Assembly (NCBI RefSeq): GCF_001894785.1
Contig: NZ_BCWW01000007.1
Span: 186,001-250,000, forward strand
Source: Rhodococcoides fascians NBRC 12155 = LMG 3623
GTDB taxonomy: Bacteria > Actinomycetota > Actinomycetes > Mycobacteriales > Mycobacteriaceae
Direction of reading: 5' to 3'
DNA length: 64,000 nucleotides
Each line of letters opens with the position of its first letter. Within the stretch, counting starts at the first letter, position 1. A model generated the notes under the pieces. The model made no database searches. It had not been told where the DNA came from and saw only the letters and a list, made by a program, of their open reading frames with translations. Made by a program: the position numbers and the translations under genes. Shown piece by piece: positions 1 to 8,290 of this stretch.

Positions 1-1133
1 TCCCCCTTCGATCGTCTTCTCGATACTGCCTCGCGGATGGTAGCCACAGCGCGGTGCGGGTCGTCGATCACCTGAGCGTTGGTGAACCGCAACACTATGT
101 ACCCGTGTGTCTGCAGCTGGTTGTCGCGCACGCGGTCCTCGGCGAAGCGCTGGGCGGCACGGTGCTCGTCGCCGTCGATTTCCACGATGACTCTCTCGGT
201 GCGCCACAGTACGTCGACTGTGAACGGACGGCTGAGTTCGCCGAGCCGAATCGAGCGATTGTGCTCTCGACCGGTGGCCCATTCGTGCTGGTCCAGCGCT
301 CTGTACAGGCGCTTCTCCGGATCGCTCGCCGGGTGTGGGTGTCCGGCGATCGGCGGATAGCTCAACGGCCGGAAGCGATCGAGGACAGTGCTGACGCCGG
401 CAGGCACTTCGGGTGCGCGCACCGACACGGACGGGAATCTGTCCATCCTCGACGACCCACCGCCGGTGAGCCACACGCCCGCCCGTGCGTGAGCACACAG
501 CCATTCCGCTGCGGTCGACACGAAGTCGGCGTCCACGGCGTCGGGTACGACCAGCACGAGAGCGACAACGTCGCGGCCGTGAGCTGCCGCGAGAGCTCGC
601 GCCGAACCTGCCGCGCGGGTCTCGACGGTGAACACCGGCCGGCGTATCGGCCGTCCCGAGGAGGCCGACTCGGCCAGAGCCGCTATGTAGGGACCGAAGT
701 GTGCCGAGTCGGCAGCCAGGCGAACGGCGGACGTGCGAGCGGCACGCCGCTCCAACGTGGAGGTCCCTGCGTTGTGCTCGAACTCGGGGAGCCATAGCGC
801 GGTCGAGTGGACCGCTGCGGTCTCCAGCGACGTGACCACCATCTCGACCAGGTCTGCCGAACGATGAGATGCCGACTCGTCGACAGTGAAGAAGACGATC
901 GCAGGTGCGTCGGCGGGGAGCGGGTTCGCGGATTCGGCGAGCTCGCGTTCGGACGCCCCGCGAAGTCGAGTCACTCGATCTGCGGGAAGACTCGACCACC
1001 AGCCTGTGGTCTCACCGTTCCCGGTCACAGCTGCTCCCCGCCCACCCCTGTTGCCCCATCTCCGAACCGTACCGACAAGGTCCGACACGTAGGGGGCGAG
1101 CACGTTTCCGTGACGGCGATTTGGCTCTGGCAT
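1..1133 (-). CDS. DUF559 domain protein, 3' end outside window
   Basis: An open frame of 377 codons runs off the left edge, so the stop is not seen. The last ~95 visible residues carry the DUF559 core (related to very-short-patch-repair endonucleases): VEIDGDEH, then [11 protein letters not shown], then VLRFTN. The spaced acidic residues fit a PD-(D/E)XK-like nuclease fold. The N-terminal ~280 residues are Ala/Val-rich and I do not recognise them. I chose the ATG at 1131-1133 because AGGGGAA lies 5 nt upstream; the protein then begins [10 protein letters not shown]. It is divergent from rplN, and the rplN promoter overlaps its first codons. Family membership is well supported; the biological role is unknown. 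Confidence 0.8.
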   Translation of the reverse strand, partial: MPEPNRRHGNVLAPYVSDLVGTVRRWGNRGGRGAAVTGNGETTGWWSSLPADRVTRLRGASERELAESANPLPADAPAIVFFTVDESASHRSADLVEMVVTSLETAAVHSTALWLPEFEHNAGTSTLERRAARTSAVRLAADSAHFGPYIAALAESASSGRPIRRPVFTVETRAAGSARALAAAHGRDVVALVLVVPDAVDADFVSTAAEWLCAHARAGVWLTGGGSSRMDRFPSVSVRAPEVPAGVSTVLDRFRPLSYPPIAGHPHPASDPEKRLYRALDQHEWATGREHNRSIRLGELSRPFTVDVLWRTERVIVEIDGDEHRAAQRFAEDRVRDNQLQTHGYIVLRFTNAQVIDDPHRAVATIREAVSRRRSKG

Positions 1134-1150
1134 CGGCGTTCCCCTACACT
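1121..1150 (+). promoter_or_regulatory. Promoter of rplN operon
   Basis: A -35 TTGGCT (1121-1126) and -10 TACACT (1145-1150) are separated by 18 nt, giving a start near 1157 and a leader of about 107 nt before rplN. The block GGCGATTTGG before it and CGGTTGCC four bases after the -10 recur at 4943-4988 before rpsH, which supports a functional element. It overlaps the start of the divergent DUF559 gene. Confidence 0.6.
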
Positions 1151-1263
1151 TGACCGGTTGCCTGTGGCAGCGGTGTGTCTTCGTGCGCCCGCTCTCGGCA
1201 GCCGACCGCGCGTGTCGGGACGGAAATCCGGCACGTACGTACATCCAGGTCAAGGAGAAGTTA

Positions 1264-1632
1264 GTGATTCAGCAGGAGTCGCGAGTACGCGTCGCTGATA
1301 ACACGGGCGCGAAGGAAATCCTTTGCATCCGCGTTCTCGGTGGTTCGTCACGTCGCTACGCCGGAATCGGCGACATCATCGTAGCTACGGTGAAAGACGC
1401 CATTCCCGGTGGAAACATCAAGAAGGGTGAGGTCGTCAAGGCCGTCATCGTCCGCACCGTCAAGGAGCGTCGCCGTCCGGATGGCTCGTACATCCGTTTC
1501 GACGAGAACGCTGCGGTGCTGATCAAGCCGGACCACGACCCCCGTGGAACCCGCATCTTCGGCCCGGTCGGCCGCGAGCTGCGTGAGAAGAAGTTCATGA
1601 AGATCGTCTCGCTCGCCCCGGAGGTGCTGTAA
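1264..1632 (+). CDS. rplN: 50S ribosomal protein L14
   Basis: The 122-residue product begins [18 protein letters not shown], the standard L14 start, and keeps the RRYAGIGD and [16 protein letters not shown] motifs. L14 binds 23S rRNA at the subunit interface. The GTG start follows AAGGAG by 5 nt. It is the first gene of rplN-rplX-rplE-rpsZ, with no gap to rplX. The usual preceding S10-operon genes are not adjacent: a divergent DUF559 gene lies upstream, so this unit has its own promoter. Confidence 0.97.
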   Translation: MIQQESRVRVADNTGAKEILCIRVLGGSSRRYAGIGDIIVATVKDAIPGGNIKKGEVVKAVIVRTVKERRRPDGSYIRFDENAAVLIKPDHDPRGTRIFGPVGRELREKKFMKIVSLAPEVL

Positions 1633-1950
1633 ATGAAGGTGCACAAGGGCGACACCGTTCTCGTGATCGCAGGCAAGGACAAGGGTGCCAAGGGCAAGGT
1701 CATTCAGGCCTACCCCGCTGACTCCAAGGTCCTGGTCGAAGGCGTGAACCGCATCAAGAAGCACACCGCGGTCTCTGCCAACCAGCGCGGCGCATCCTCG
1801 GGTGGCATCGTCACTCAGGAAGCCCCGATCCACGTATCGAACGTCGCAGTTGTCGACTCGGACGGAAACCCCACTCGCGTGGGCTACCGGACCGACGAAG
1901 AATCCGGCAAGCGCGTTCGTGTTTCCCGCAAGAACGGGAAGGACATCTGA
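1633..1950 (+). CDS. rplX: 50S ribosomal protein L24
   Basis: The 105-residue protein starts [21 protein letters not shown], the KOW motif that defines L24, an early assembly protein of the large subunit. The length is normal for the family. Its ATG directly follows the rplN stop, so translation is very probably coupled. rplE follows after one base. Confidence 0.97.
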   Translation: MKVHKGDTVLVIAGKDKGAKGKVIQAYPADSKVLVEGVNRIKKHTAVSANQRGASSGGIVTQEAPIHVSNVAVVDSDGNPTRVGYRTDEESGKRVRVSRKNGKDI

Positions 1951-1951
1951 G

Positions 1952-2524
1952 ATGACTACCACCGAGAACATCGCGGGCGAACAGCCCCGCCTCAAGGCGC
2001 GCTACCGCGCTGAGATCAAAGACGCCCTGAACACCGAGTTTGCATACGAGAACGTCATGCAGATCCCCGGCATCGTCAAGGTCGTCGTCAACATGGGTGT
2101 CGGCGACGCCGCCCGTGACGCCAAGCTGATCAACGGCGCAGTTGCAGACCTCGCTGCCATCACCGGCCAGAAGCCGGAGATCCGCAAGGCTCGCAAGTCC
2201 ATCGCACAGTTCAAGCTGCGCGAAGGAATGCCCATCGGCGCACGCGTCACCCTCCGTGGCGACCGCATGTGGGAGTTCCTCGACCGTCTGGTCTCCATTG
2301 CCCTTCCCCGAATCAGGGACTTCCGCGGCCTCTCGGGCACGCAGTTCGACGGCAACGGAAACTACACGTTCGGCCTCAACGAGCAGTCGATGTTCCACGA
2401 GATCGACGTGGACAAGATCGACCGTCCGCGCGGCATGGACATCACCGTAGTAACCACCGCAACCAACAACGAAGAAGGCCGCGCGCTGCTCAAGCACCTC
2501 GGCTTCCCGTTCAAGGAGAACTGA
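1952..2524 (+). CDS. rplE: 50S ribosomal protein L5
   Basis: The 190-residue L5 contains [15 protein letters not shown] near residue 40, [20 protein letters not shown] mid-protein, and [10 protein letters not shown] with LLKHLGFPF at the end, all typical of L5, which binds 5S rRNA in the central protuberance. ATG 1952 was chosen because it sits one base after the rplX stop and gives the usual actinobacterial N-terminus MTTTENIAG. The gene lies between rplX and rpsZ in canonical spc order. Confidence 0.97.
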   Translation: MTTTENIAGEQPRLKARYRAEIKDALNTEFAYENVMQIPGIVKVVVNMGVGDAARDAKLINGAVADLAAITGQKPEIRKARKSIAQFKLREGMPIGARVTLRGDRMWEFLDRLVSIALPRIRDFRGLSGTQFDGNGNYTFGLNEQSMFHEIDVDKIDRPRGMDITVVTTATNNEEGRALLKHLGFPFKEN

Positions 2525-2528
2525 GTCC

Positions 2529-2714
2529 ATGGCGAAGAAGGCATTGGTCAACAAGGCCAACAAGAAGCCGAAGTTCGCGGTGCGTGCATACACTCGCTGC
2601 AACCGCTGCGGCCGTCCCCATTCCGTGTTCCGCAAGTTCGGCCTCTGCCGTATCTGCGTGCGCGAAATGGCACACGCCGGAGAGCTTCCCGGAGTTCGCA
2701 AGAGCTCCTGGTGA
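2529..2714 (+). CDS. rpsZ: 30S ribosomal protein S14, zinc-binding type Z
   Basis: This 61-residue short S14 has two CxxC pairs, CNRC and CRIC, so it is the zinc-containing form. It ends in GVRKSSW, as usual for this paralogue. It is the last gene of the first spc segment; a terminator hairpin follows 36 nt later. In most relatives rpsH follows directly; here a reverse-strand cassette intervenes. Confidence 0.96.
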   Translation: MAKKALVNKANKKPKFAVRAYTRCNRCGRPHSVFRKFGLCRICVREMAHAGELPGVRKSSW

Positions 2715-2749
2715 TCTGAGGCCTCCGGGCTTCACCACACCACGCTGAT

Positions 2750-2779
2750 GGGCGTGGGTTCCGAAAGGAACCCACGCCC
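2750..2779. terminator. Intrinsic terminator after rpsZ
   Basis: GGGCGTGGGTTCC and its exact complement flank a GAAA tetraloop, followed by ATTTTG. It lies between the convergent rpsZ and the 2806-3504 gene and may serve both. Confidence 0.85.
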
Positions 2780-2805
2780 ATTTTGCGTTGCTCAGATCCT
2801 GACTT

Positions 2806-3504
2806 TCACACCGACCACACGTCGTGTCGTAGATCCAGAGAGCGGACCAGATCCACCGCCGCATGATGATCCGGGCTGTCGACGATCAGCAGCAGGCCAC
2901 GCTCGGACATCGCCGACGCGAGGGCATCGGTGGAGACGGTTCTACATCCAGGCGGCATGTCCGGGTCTCCGAGTTCCCGGTAGGTGTCGGCAATCGCCAC
3001 TACGTCCTCGACTGGATCGAATCCCCAGACGGTCACGAAATGTCCTACGTTCCAGTCGAAGTCGGTCAACTCTGCAGTATGTACATTCGCCAACGATGCG
3101 AAGCGGAAAGGCCCGTCGGCAAGCCGGTCGAGTAGCAGACGCAATCGCTCGACGGAGGGCCCCACGATGGGAACCACGGCGACGCGGTGATCGGTCGCGG
3201 TCTCGATGCCCTCCGTGAGACCTGCTGCCGTGGTCCCGGCTGCGTCGATCGATGCGGCTCGCGGCAGTAGATCCCACCCGTCGGTGATTCGGGGGGTTCC
3301 GGGAGGACGGGCCGAGTCGATTGCACCCGGCCAGATCGCGGACCTCGACGCGACCGCGAGTGCCGTCACGCCCGGTGCGTCGTCGCCCATGACGGCCGTC
3401 AGCGCAACCGATGCCGAGAACGGTCCGCAGAGTTGATCCGGTTGCGGCAGAGCATGATCGAGGGCCGAGACGATGGTGGTTGCCCCGGCGAACCTGCGCA
3501 GCAT
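2806..3504 (-). CDS. Hypothetical protein with C39-like cysteine peptidase features
   Basis: The product is 232 residues. Seen directly: QPDQLCGPFS around Cys26, GHFVTVWGFD with His155, and VVAIADTY with Asp173. A Cys in a Q-x-CGP context, a later His followed by a hydrophobic strand, and an Asp in a D-x-Y turn are the arrangement of C39-like/BtrH-type papain-fold proteins. The call is by motif only and the substrate is unknown. ATG 3504 was chosen because it starts one base after the TGA that ends the extended glutamine synthetase frame (3506-3508), so the two genes look translationally coupled. An open frame continues upstream, but it is out of frame with the synthetase and compositionally unlike protein. 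Confidence 0.7.
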   Translation of the reverse strand: MLRRFAGATTIVSALDHALPQPDQLCGPFSASVALTAVMGDDAPGVTALAVASRSAIWPGAIDSARPPGTPRITDGWDLLPRAASIDAAGTTAAGLTEGIETATDHRVAVVPIVGPSVERLRLLLDRLADGPFRFASLANVHTAELTDFDWNVGHFVTVWGFDPVEDVVAIADTYRELGDPDMPPGCRTVSTDALASAMSERGLLLIVDSPDHHAAVDLVRSLDLRHDVWSV

Positions 3505-3505
3505 C

Positions 3506-3715
3506 TCAGTAGATCCAACGCAACGATTCGAGCAGTTCGTCCTCGGTATGACTCTCCGCCCACGTGGCATCGGCGTCCCGGCAGGCGACGAACGCGCCCA
3601 GAAGTTCCATGCCCAACACGTCTCGGACCAGTACGGACGACAGGAGGTCTTCGCGCTGCTGCGCGTGGGTCGTTGCGAGAGGCGAGATTCCCGCGGCATC
3701 CCGACGAGCATCGTC
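3506..3715 (-). other. In-frame C-terminal extension of the glutamine synthetase beyond its TGA
   Basis: Directly downstream of the TGA at 3716-3718 the same frame stays open for 69 codons and ends at TGA 3506-3508. It reads as real protein: DARRDAAGISPLATTHAQ, then LLSSVLVRDVLGMELLGAFV, ending LLESLRWIY. This is the helical tail expected in class-III-like glutamine synthetases, which are ~440-455 residues rather than 385. So one stop codon separates body and tail. It may be a nonsense mutation, a sequencing error, or readthrough. Confidence 0.75.
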
Positions 3716-4873
3716 TCAACCTCCTACGTCCTCCTGGACCGGAGGCGGCAATTGCGCCGAATCCACCACTCCCGCCAGACCGGCCGCGATCGTGACGGCC
3801 AGCGCCAGGTACGGATTGGCGGACGCGTCGCACGCCTTCAACTCGACGTTGGTGTGTTCCGGGCCGAGAAGGGGCGTGGCCGGTACGAGTCGCACTGCAG
3901 CTTCGCGGTTCTCGACGCCCCAGAATCCGAAGGCACCTGCCCAGTACCCCGGTCGACGACGCAGCAGTGACCCCGAACTCGGTGCCGTGATGGCAGTGAG
4001 TCCCGGGAGTTCTCGAACGAGGCCCGCGATGTACGCCTGCCCGGTGTCGGACAGTCCGTACTCTCCGTCGCCGGTCAGAGCGTTGTGACCGTCGCGAACC
4101 AGTGATGTGTGTAGGTGCCATCCGTTACCCGCACTGCTCGACGAGGGCAGGGGAGCGAAGCTTGCCCTCAGGCCCTGGGCTTTGGCCGCTGAGTGGATGG
4201 TCTGCCGCGCGAGTACCTGCGCGTCGGCCGCAGCAAGTGGATCGAGTGGACTCAATGCGATCTCCAGCTGGGAGCCGCCGTACTCGGCATGAATCTGCCC
4301 GATGTCGAGGCCATTCGCAGACAGCGCCTCGAGCAATAGAACGACGAATTGATCGACATCGCGGAGTGCGTTCGCCGAGTAGGCAGGTCCGCGATGAGCG
4401 GACAGTCCGTCCGACTCGCGAGTCAGGGCGAACTCGATCTCGAATCCGGCCCGTACCTCGAAACCGGCATCGGACGCCTTCTGCACCTGCCGCTCGAGAA
4501 CTGAGCGCTGATCGTAGGGCCACGGTGTGCCGTCTGCCGAGACCTGTCGTCCGTGCGCCCAGGCCAGCCCCGGCTGTCCGGACAGGGCGACCACGCTCGA
4601 CGCGCTCTCGATCACCGGAATCAACCGCACATCGCCGGACGGCGTCGACAGTCCTTCGTGGGCGAATGTGATCCCGTCATGCGAATCGAATACCGCGAAC
4701 ACCGCGGTGACTCCCACTCCACGCCGTGCGACTGCAGTCAATTCTGCGGTGGGCACGGTGCGTGATCGGACGATGCCGTTGTTGTCGACCCAGCCGATCG
4801 TCACCCCTGCGATGTTGCGGTCACGCAGAGTGTGGGTGAGGTGGTCGATGTCGACTGCCTTCGAGTCCGTCAT
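3716..4873 (-). CDS. Glutamine synthetase family protein, interrupted by in-frame TGA
   Basis: The 385 codons before the TGA encode a GlnA-fold ligase: FEIEF at residues 144-148 and EYGGSQLE at 197-204 (metal and glutamate ligands), NGWHLHTS at 250-257 (nucleotide/metal), RRRPGYW at 305-311 and an Arg in the ENREAAVR segment (substrate Arg residues), then NVELKACDASANPYLAL. The family joins an amine or ammonia to a gamma-carboxylate using ATP. The active site appears complete, but the ~70-residue C-terminal tail is cut off and continues in frame past the stop. It is on the minus strand between the two halves of the spc operon, probably co-translated with the downstream peptidase-like gene. 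The real substrate (glutamate with ammonia, or another amine) cannot be told from sequence. The ATG at 4873 has only a weak GGA upstream. Confidence 0.85.
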   Translation of the reverse strand: MTDSKAVDIDHLTHTLRDRNIAGVTIGWVDNNGIVRSRTVPTAELTAVARRGVGVTAVFAVFDSHDGITFAHEGLSTPSGDVRLIPVIESASSVVALSGQPGLAWAHGRQVSADGTPWPYDQRSVLERQVQKASDAGFEVRAGFEIEFALTRESDGLSAHRGPAYSANALRDVDQFVVLLLEALSANGLDIGQIHAEYGGSQLEIALSPLDPLAAADAQVLARQTIHSAAKAQGLRASFAPLPSSSSAGNGWHLHTSLVRDGHNALTGDGEYGLSDTGQAYIAGLVRELPGLTAITAPSSGSLLRRRPGYWAGAFGFWGVENREAAVRLVPATPLLGPEHTNVELKACDASANPYLALAVTIAAGLAGVVDSAQLPPPVQEDVGG

Positions 4874-4947
4874 GGTCCGACGTTAGCGAAGAAGTACTCG
4901 TCGGGGTGTCCGACTGGACCCGAGCTGTCCCGCAATGGTAAGGCGAT

Positions 4948-4976
4948 TTGGTCTTCGGGTGCGCGATGCCTACACT
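4948..4976 (+). promoter_or_regulatory. Promoter of rpsH operon
   Basis: A -35 TTGGTC (4948-4953) and -10 TACACT (4971-4976) lie 17 nt apart. The same flanks as the rplN promoter are present: GGCGATTTGG overlapping the -35 and CGGTTGCC four bases after the -10. It would drive rpsH-rplF-rplR-rpsE-rpmD-rplO from about position 4983. Confidence 0.65.
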
Positions 4977-5272
4977 AGAGCGGTTGCCCGGGCTTCGTCG
5001 TGCCTGCACGCGAGTCCTTGCAATACAACAAACGCAACCTCGAGTTCTCCGCACGTCAGCATTGAACATGCGGAAGCTCGTAACACCTGGCAGTGCAGCG
5101 ATGCATTGCTTGGAGCGCAACCCCTGACCGGCAACAGTCGGTCAGGACATGTTCACTTCGCTGTAGGCCCACGATGTGACGAGCCAGGCCCGATGGGTTC
5201 TCCGGAACCGGAAGGCACCAGCCCGCGCGTGCTGCATGGGAACCGCTGCGAGAAAGGTGCACAGGTCACACC
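4977..5272 (+). other. Untranslated leader of the rpsH operon
   Basis: About 290 nt between the promoter and rpsH hold no convincing gene. A small hairpin (CTGACCG and CGGTCAG, 8-nt loop) lies at 5124-5145. The leader could carry a ribosomal-protein autoregulatory site, but I see no motif that proves it. Confidence 0.35.
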
Positions 5273-5671
5273 ATGACGATGACCGATCCAATTGCAGACT
5301 TCTTGACCCGTCTGCGCAACGCCAACTCGGCGTACCACGACGAGGTGAAGCTTCCCCACTCGAAGCTCAAGGCGAACATCGCCGAGATCCTCAAGCGCGA
5401 GGGCTACATCTCCGATTACCGCACGGAAGACGCCGAGGTGGGCAAGACCCTCATCGTCGATCTGAAGTACGGCCCGAGCCGTGAGCGCAGCCTCGCCGGC
5501 GTGCGACGCGTCTCCAAGCCCGGTCTCCGGGTGTACGCAAAATCCACCAATCTGCCCAAGGTTCTCGGCGGCCTGGGCGTGGCGATCATCTCCACGTCCA
5601 CCGGTCTGCTCACGGAGCGTCAGGCTGCCAAGCAGGGTGTGGGCGGAGAAGTCCTCGCCTACGTCTGGTAG
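5273..5671 (+). CDS. rpsH: 30S ribosomal protein S8
   Basis: The 132-residue S8 begins [18 protein letters not shown] and ends [11 protein letters not shown], both diagnostic. It binds the central domain of 16S rRNA and in many bacteria represses its own operon. The start ATG ACG ATG ACC has two in-frame ATGs; the first (5273) is conserved in relatives. It is first in its transcript here because a reverse-strand cassette separates it from rpsZ. Confidence 0.97.
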   Translation: MTMTDPIADFLTRLRNANSAYHDEVKLPHSKLKANIAEILKREGYISDYRTEDAEVGKTLIVDLKYGPSRERSLAGVRRVSKPGLRVYAKSTNLPKVLGGLGVAIISTSTGLLTERQAAKQGVGGEVLAYVW

Positions 5672-5684
5672 GGGAGGCCACACC

Positions 5685-6224
5685 ATGTCACGTATTGGAA
5701 AATTGCCGGTCGCAGTCCCCGCTGGCGTCGATATCACCATCGACGGCCAGGACGTTGCGGTCAAGGGCCCCAAGGGTGCCCTGAGCCTGACAGTCGCCGA
5801 GCCCATCAAGATCGCCCGCGCCGACGACGGCACCATCGCCGTCACTCGGCCCGACGACGAGCGTAAGAGCCGCTCGCTGCATGGTCTCTCGCGCACTCTC
5901 GTCGCGAACCTCATCACCGGTGTCACCAACGGTTACACCACCAAGATGGAGATTCACGGCGTCGGTTACCGCGTCGTACTCAAGGGCAAGGACCTCGAGT
6001 TCGCACTCGGTTACAGCCATCCCGTGCTGATCGAAGCACCCGAGGGCATCACGTTCACGGTCGAGTCGCCCACGCGATTCACCGTTGTCGGCATCGACAA
6101 GCAGAAGGTCGGTCAGATCTCTGCCAACATTCGTCGTCTGCGGCGTCCGGACCCGTACAAGGGTAAGGGCATCCGCTACGAGGGTGAAGTGATCCGCCGC
6201 AAGGTCGGAAAGACGGGTAAGTGA
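5685..6224 (+). CDS. rplF: 50S ribosomal protein L6
   Basis: The 179-residue L6 begins [15 protein letters not shown] and has the C-terminal signature [16 protein letters not shown] near residue 155. L6 sits near the factor-binding site of the large subunit. The ATG follows GGGGAGG by 7 nt and lies 13 nt after the rpsH stop. rplR follows after one base. Confidence 0.97.
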   Translation: MSRIGKLPVAVPAGVDITIDGQDVAVKGPKGALSLTVAEPIKIARADDGTIAVTRPDDERKSRSLHGLSRTLVANLITGVTNGYTTKMEIHGVGYRVVLKGKDLEFALGYSHPVLIEAPEGITFTVESPTRFTVVGIDKQKVGQISANIRRLRRPDPYKGKGIRYEGEVIRRKVGKTGK

Positions 6225-6225
6225 T

Positions 6226-6642
6226 ATGAGCCAGCAAACAGCAGACAAGGCGAACGTCGTCAAGCGCACACCGCGCGGCACCGACGTCTCGACGAAGCGT
6301 CGCCTGTCGAAGGCACGTCGTCACTTCCGCCTTCGCAAGAAGATCTCCGGAACGCCCGAGCGTCCGCGCTTGGTCGTCAACCGGTCCTCGCGTCACATCC
6401 ACGTGCAGTTGATCGACGACCTGGCGGGCCACACGCTGGCCAGCGCGTCGAGCATCGAAGCCGATGTGCGCGCACTCGAGGGCGACAAGAAGGCCGTCAG
6501 CGCGAAGGTCGGCGAGCTCATCGCCAGCCGTGCGAAGGCAGCCGGCGTCGAGGCAGTCGTGTTCGACCGCGGCGGCAACAACTACAGCGGCCGCATCGCG
6601 GCACTCGCAGACGCTGCCCGCGAAGGCGGGTTGACGTTCTGA
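6226..6642 (+). CDS. rplR: 50S ribosomal protein L18
   Basis: The 138-residue L18 has the [20 protein letters not shown] segment mid-protein and [20 protein letters not shown] at the end, as in all L18 proteins that bind 5S rRNA. The N-terminal ~25 residues, rich in Lys, Thr and Arg, are longer than in enteric L18 but normal for Actinobacteria. Order and spacing fit the spc operon. Confidence 0.97.
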   Translation: MSQQTADKANVVKRTPRGTDVSTKRRLSKARRHFRLRKKISGTPERPRLVVNRSSRHIHVQLIDDLAGHTLASASSIEADVRALEGDKKAVSAKVGELIASRAKAAGVEAVVFDRGGNNYSGRIAALADAAREGGLTF

Positions 6643-6676
6643 TGATGACAATGACTGACAACGGAAGGACAGCCTG

Positions 6677-7351
6677 ATGCCGGGACGTCAACGGCGTGAC
6701 GGCGGAAGCGGCCCCGCCGGACAGAACAGTGGCCCCAACGCAGGTGGCGACAACAACCAGCGCGGCGACAACCGCGGTGGTGGCGGTCGCGATCGTCGTG
6801 ACAACGGCCGTGGCGGCAACGCTGCGGACAAGTCGAACTTCATCGAGAAGGTCGTCACGATCAACCGCGTCTCCAAGGTGGTCAAGGGTGGTCGACGCTT
6901 CAGCTTCACCGCCCTCGTCATCGTCGGTGACGGCAACGGACTGGTCGGCGTCGGCTACGGCAAGGCCAAGGAAGTTCCCGCGGCCATCCAGAAGGGTGTC
7001 GAGGAGGCTCGCAAGAGCTTCTTCCGCGTCCCGATGATCGCCGGCACCATCACCCACCCCATCCAGGGCGAAGCCGCTGCCGGCGTCGTCATGTTGCGTC
7101 CGGCCAGCGCCGGTACCGGCGTCATCGCCGGTGGTGCTGTTCGCGCAGTGTTGGAGTGCGCCGGTGTCCACGACGTGCTGTCGAAGTCGCTCGGTAGCGA
7201 CAACGCCATCAACGTCGTGCACGCGACCGTCGCAGCCCTCAAGGGTCTGCAGCGTCCCGAGGAAGTTGCGGCTCGCCGCGGCCTGACCCTCGAAGAGGTT
7301 GCACCCGCCGGAATGCTGCGCGCACGCGCACAGGCAGGAGCGGTGAAGTAA
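6677..7351 (+). CDS. rpsE: 30S ribosomal protein S5
   Basis: The 224-residue S5 has a basic, Gly/Asn/Arg-rich N-terminal extension of about 50 residues, then the conserved core [17 protein letters not shown] and the [12 protein letters not shown] and [14 protein letters not shown] motifs. S5 contributes to decoding fidelity at the small-subunit shoulder. Its TAA shares a base with the rpmD ATG, so translation is coupled. Confidence 0.97.
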   Translation: MPGRQRRDGGSGPAGQNSGPNAGGDNNQRGDNRGGGGRDRRDNGRGGNAADKSNFIEKVVTINRVSKVVKGGRRFSFTALVIVGDGNGLVGVGYGKAKEVPAAIQKGVEEARKSFFRVPMIAGTITHPIQGEAAAGVVMLRPASAGTGVIAGGAVRAVLECAGVHDVLSKSLGSDNAINVVHATVAALKGLQRPEEVAARRGLTLEEVAPAGMLRARAQAGAVK

Positions 7352-7530
7352 TGGCTCAGCTGAAGGTCACTCAGATCAAGAGCACCATCGGCCAGAAGGC
7401 GAACCAGCGTGACAGCCTGCGTACTCTCGGGCTCAAGGGCATCCGCCAGACGGTCGTCCGCGAGGACAACCCGCAGAACCGCGGACTGGTCAACACGGTG
7501 CGCCACCTCGTAACTGTTGAGGAGGTCTAA
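7351..7530 (+). CDS. rpmD: 50S ribosomal protein L30
   Basis: A 59-residue frame begins [14 protein letters not shown] and contains [19 protein letters not shown], the L30 signature, ending in HLVTVEEV. It overlaps the rpsE stop by one base and is followed by rplO after two bases, the universal rpsE-rpmD-rplO order. Confidence 0.96.
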   Translation: MAQLKVTQIKSTIGQKANQRDSLRTLGLKGIRQTVVREDNPQNRGLVNTVRHLVTVEEV

Positions 7531-7532
7531 CC

Positions 7533-7976
7533 ATGACCATCAAACTGCACCACCTGCGCCCCGCAGCCGGATCCAAGTCGACGAAGATTCGCGTCGGCCG
7601 TGGTGAAGGTGGCAAGCGCGGCAAGACCGCAGGTCGCGGTACCAAGGGAACCGGCGCACGCAAGAACGTGCCGGCACGCTTCGAGGGTGGCCAGATGCCC
7701 CTCCACATGCGGCTCCCGAAGCTCAAGGGCTTCACCAACCGCAACCGTGTCGTGTTCCAGGTCGTGAACCTGCGCGACATCGAGCGCCTGTTCCCCGAGG
7801 GTGGTCAGATCGGTATCCCCGAGCTGATCGCCAAGGGAGCTGTTCGCAAGAACGAGCTCGTCAAGGTTCTCGGAGACGGAAACCTCACCGTGAAGGTCGA
7901 TATCTCGGCCAACAAGTTCACGGGCTCCGCCAAGGAAAAGATCGCCGCTGCCGGCGGTTCTGCAACCGAGGTATGA
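7533..7976 (+). CDS. rplO: 50S ribosomal protein L15
   Basis: The 147-residue L15 begins [15 protein letters not shown] and has the Gly/Arg/Lys-rich N-terminal region typical of L15 ([17 protein letters not shown]), plus [16 protein letters not shown] near residue 60. It ends the second spc segment; a hairpin follows about 50 nt after the stop, and secY starts with its own leader. Confidence 0.97.
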   Translation: MTIKLHHLRPAAGSKSTKIRVGRGEGGKRGKTAGRGTKGTGARKNVPARFEGGQMPLHMRLPKLKGFTNRNRVVFQVVNLRDIERLFPEGGQIGIPELIAKGAVRKNELVKVLGDGNLTVKVDISANKFTGSAKEKIAAAGGSATEV

Positions 7977-8024
7977 GCATTGCTTCGATGTGCTGAGTAG
8001 CAGCGCGTCGAGCAGCAGTTCGTG

Positions 8025-8070
8025 ACGATGGCCGCAGCCACAGCTCTCGTAGCTGAGCTGCGGCCATCGT
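8025..8070 (+). terminator. Terminator-like hairpin between rplO and secY
   Basis: ACGATGGCCGCAGC is exactly complementary to GCTGCGGCCATCGT across an 18-nt loop. No T run follows, so it may be an attenuator or partial terminator between rplO and secY. Confidence 0.6.
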
Positions 8071-8290
8071 TGCCTACACGGAATGTCGTGTGTGTCGACC
8101 GATCGGCCAGGGTCCAACACTGACCGTCGGTCCGTTCGATGCGCACTGTTAGAGTTCTAGAGTTCAGAGAAGTTCGTATCGATGCGGTCGACGCATGTCG
8201 TCCGCAGTCCATGCTCGTGAGGCTCACGGGAGCATCAGTCGCTCCCGACGAAGCACTCGCGGCGTCAACGCAGTCGTGCCAGGAGGATCT

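Noticed and set aside
54..797. Forward open frame opposite the DUF559 gene
   Set aside because: The reverse frame carries the recognisable DUF559 motifs; the forward one has none.
3505..3711. Upstream extension of the peptidase-like protein in its own frame
   Set aside because: It overlaps the glutamine synthetase tail, which is the frame that reads as conserved protein; the extension is Arg/Ser/Trp-rich shadow sequence.
8100..8290. secY promoter
   Set aside because: Candidate -10 TAGAGT at about 8148 had no -35 at proper spacing, so it was not called.
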